A stretch of DNA of 6,478 bases from Schwartzia sp. (in: firmicutes). GTDB taxonomy: Bacteria; Bacillota; Negativicutes; Selenomonadales; Selenomonadaceae. Position numbers and translations under genes: made by a program. The stretch spans positions 1-6,478 of the forward strand of contig JAILNL010000146.1 in assembly GCA_024691625.1 (NCBI GenBank), read 5' to 3'. Position 1 is the stretch's first letter. The number at the start of each line of letters is the position of its first letter. This document shows positions 5,184 to 6,478 of this stretch, one piece after another. Under the pieces are notes generated by a model, which saw only the letters and a program-made list of their open reading frames with translations, was not told the origin of the DNA and did not search any database.

Positions 5184-6023
5184 GTGGTTGATATAAAGAA
5201 AGATCCGTTTGAAGAATATATAAAGAATCTTCCGCCCACTAAGAAAGAACTGGGGCAGGCGTGGTCTGCGGCTATAGGTCTGCAGGACGTTGATGGATTG
5301 AAGCCCTCTGAGTATCTGTATGAAACGGCGAAAAAGAATATAGATGGTGAAATCTCCGTAGATGAGGCAGGAGATTTAATCAACAGCTACTATGAAAGCA
5401 AAAAGGAACGCTCGGAAACAGAGATGCGCACGGAAGAGGCAGATAAGGTCTCCACGAGGATAGCAAAGATTTTGTCGGAAAAGGCGTTTACCTTTTCCCA
5501 GGCGCAGTATCTGTCGATTCACCGTGAATTGTTCCGGGGGATATATTCTCATGCAGGTAAAATGCGCGACTACAATATCACGAAAAAAGAATGGGTGTTT
5601 GACGGGGACACTGTTTCCTACGGCGGAGCTTTAGACCTTCGGGAAACATTGGATTATGATTTCTCGCAGGAAAGAGAGTTTCGGTACAAGGGATTGACGA
5701 TGGACGAAACGATTCATCATCTTGCGGTATTTATTTCCAGACTGTGGCAGATACATGTATTTGGAGAAGGAAATACCAGAACGACGGCGGTATTCTTTAT
5801 CAAGTATCTTCGGACACTTGGCTTCGAGGCTGAAAACGATTTGTTTGCGGAGCATTCCTGGTACTTCAGAAATGCCTTGGTTCGGGCGAACTACAATAAC
5901 ATTAAAAATGGTGTATATGAGACGACGGAATTCCTCGAAAAATTCCTTCGCAATCTTCTTCTTGATGAAAAGAATGAGCTGCATAACAGAGAAATGCACA
6001 TTAGCGGAAATTTGAATATATAA
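5184..6023 (+). CDS. Fic-domain protein with fused N-terminal VbhA-like antitoxin domain
   Basis: The protein has 279 residues. It starts at GTG 5184, with GGGAGGG (5172-5178) five bases upstream; an earlier GTG at 5157 has no ribosome site. Fic enzymes transfer AMP or another phosphate-containing group from a nucleotide to target proteins. The Fic core covers about 100-262. The flap region is KEWVFDGDTVSYGG (135-148), and the motif HVFGEGNTRTTA occupies 191-202. His191, Glu195, Gly196, Asn197 and Arg199 are kept, so catalysis is plausible. Against the classical HPFx[D/E]GNGRxxR, positions 2, 8 and 12 are V, T and A. Residues about 20-72 (AIGLQDVDGLKPSEYL, NIDGEISVDEA, INSYYES) look like a VbhA-type antitoxin domain, so toxin and inhibitor appear to be one chain. 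The usual inhibitory [S/T]xxxE[G/N] is read here as LQDVDG, with Asp37 where Glu is expected. The gene looks less GC-rich than the left half of the window, which may indicate transfer. Confidence 0.9.
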   Translation: MVDIKKDPFEEYIKNLPPTKKELGQAWSAAIGLQDVDGLKPSEYLYETAKKNIDGEISVDEAGDLINSYYESKKERSETEMRTEEADKVSTRIAKILSEKAFTFSQAQYLSIHRELFRGIYSHAGKMRDYNITKKEWVFDGDTVSYGGALDLRETLDYDFSQEREFRYKGLTMDETIHHLAVFISRLWQIHVFGEGNTRTTAVFFIKYLRTLGFEAENDLFAEHSWYFRNALVRANYNNIKNGVYETTEFLEKFLRNLLLDEKNELHNREMHISGNLNI

Positions 6024-6026
6024 ATC

Positions 6027-6061
6027 AAAACAGGACTGTGAAAAAATCACAGTCCTGTTTT
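6027..6061. terminator. Bidirectional intrinsic terminator after the Fic gene
   Basis: A perfect 15-bp stem has arms AAAACAGGACTGTGA (6027-6041) and TCACAGTCCTGTTTT (6047-6061) around a five-A loop. It starts 4 bases after the Fic stop and lies 10 bases beyond the end of the convergent remnant gene, so it can end both transcripts. Confidence 0.93.
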
Positions 6062-6071
6062 ATGTTGCCGT

Positions 6072-6398
6072 TTACGTCGTTTTATTCCTGAACAGCCAGC
6101 CTGCAAATGGCAGGGTGATAAATGCCACGGTGAGCATTGGAATGAAGTCGTGGTAGATGTTTTTTAATCCCGCGCCTTCGAGGTAGATGCGTCTGAGCGC
6201 GTCTATGGCAAATCGCAGCGATTCTATTCTGTCGCTGGAGCGGAAGGCAAGAGTAACCTCGCGCACATCTACGTTTCCTGATAAGGTCAAATGATGCGCG
6301 GCTTCCTGTTTGCTGTTTCTGTCATTGATAAACCAACAAACGGCTCCTACAAGAACGACTGCGATGATAACGGCAATCCATAAACGCTTCTTTTCCAT
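6072..6398 (-). pseudogene. In-frame remnant: HlyD/YbhG-type fusion-protein N-terminus joined to ABC-2 permease C-terminus
   Basis: The ORF has 108 residues from the ATG at 6398, with GAGAGGGG a few bases upstream; a longer frame to 6473 has no visible ribosome site. Residues 1-61 look like the start of a periplasmic membrane fusion protein: a short basic start, one membrane anchor (about 7-24), then LSGNVDVREVTLAFRSSDRI, which in full-length relatives leads into the biotinyl-lipoyl domain. From residue 62 the sequence instead reads as the tail of an ABC-2 permease: LRFAIDALRRIYLEGAGL, then a last membrane segment (about 85-103) and a basic end. In YbhG-F-S-R-like operons the fusion protein comes first and a permease last, so one deletion of several kilobases ending near 6213-6220 would make this ORF. 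Export function is certainly lost. It may still be translated. A functional small protein is possible but less likely. Confidence 0.8.
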
Positions 6399-6424
6399 GC
6401 TGCCCCTCTCTGTTTCTGAATATT

Positions 6425-6458
6425 TTGTTAAGATAAGATAAGATAAGATAAGTATAAT
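6425..6458 (+). promoter_or_regulatory. Possible rightward promoter with the microsatellite as spacer
   Basis: TTGTTA (6425-6430) and TATAAT (6453-6458) flank the TAAGA repeat with a 22-base spacer, too long for good activity. Losing one unit would give 17 bases. The gene it would drive lies beyond the window, so this is speculative. The same bases read leftward give TATACT (6456-6451), a candidate -10 for the remnant gene. Confidence 0.2.
6429..6452. repeat. 5-bp microsatellite (TAAGA, about 4.8 copies)
   Basis: Four TAAGA units plus TAAG run uninterrupted. They lie 31 bases upstream of the remnant gene's ATG on the minus strand, within its leader or promoter region. Short tandem repeats of this kind can change copy number by slipped-strand mispairing. 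Confidence 0.85.
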
Positions 6459-6478
6459 AGCATAATGGGGCATAAATG

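Noticed and set aside
5631..6050. 139-residue minus-strand ORF
   Set aside because: It is antisense to the Fic core and begins inside the terminator hairpin.

Overview
The window looks like part of a chromosome from an anaerobic Firmicute with a Gram-negative-type envelope, most likely a member of the Negativicutes (Selenomonas relatives). This is an inference. It rests on a secreted NlpC/P60-SH3 protein and a remnant of a HlyD/ABC-2 export operon, both typical of diderm cells, found beside Firmicute-like genes (Bax inhibitor-1/YccA protein, CPCC protein) with strong GGAGG ribosome sites. Base composition is mixed: the left 3.9 kb looks clearly GC-richer than the right 2.5 kb. No rRNA, tRNA, CRISPR array or transposase was seen.

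Layout. (1) 1-1175, plus strand: the last 390 residues of a TrkH-type potassium transporter, cut by the window edge. (2) 1176-1874: 699 bases with no gene but dense structure. It starts with five tandem copies (89-100 bp each, alternating types A and B) of a nested imperfect palindrome. A second cluster of hairpins follows, then an intrinsic terminator abutting an extended -10 promoter. (3) 1875-3881, plus strand: a 202-residue protein with a resolvase-like helix-turn-helix but no recombinase domain, then a secreted NlpC/P60-SH3 protein whose catalytic Cys and His are replaced. A strong bidirectional terminator closes this block. (4) 3991-4983, minus strand: a two-gene unit of a seven-helix Bax inhibitor-1 family protein followed by a 66-residue CPCC protein with a TTG start. 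(5) 5184-6023, plus strand, divergent from block 4: a Fic-domain protein carrying its own VbhA-like antitoxin domain, with an inverted repeat over its likely -10 box and a perfect 15-bp bidirectional terminator after it. (6) 6072-6398, minus strand: a 108-residue ORF that joins the N-terminus of a HlyD/YbhG-type membrane fusion protein to the C-terminus of an ABC-2 permease, best read as the scar of a deleted efflux operon. A 5-bp microsatellite lies just upstream of it.

The genes do not form one pathway. The most notable items are the A/B tandem array, which has a base-pair-preserving double substitution in one copy; the NlpC/P60 pseudoenzyme next to an orphan resolvase-type DNA-binding protein; the self-contained Fic protein in which both partners of the classical inhibitory salt bridge are changed; and the in-frame export-operon fusion. 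I did not find a clear new multi-gene defence or metabolic system. The A/B array and its neighbouring hairpins are the best candidates for something undescribed.
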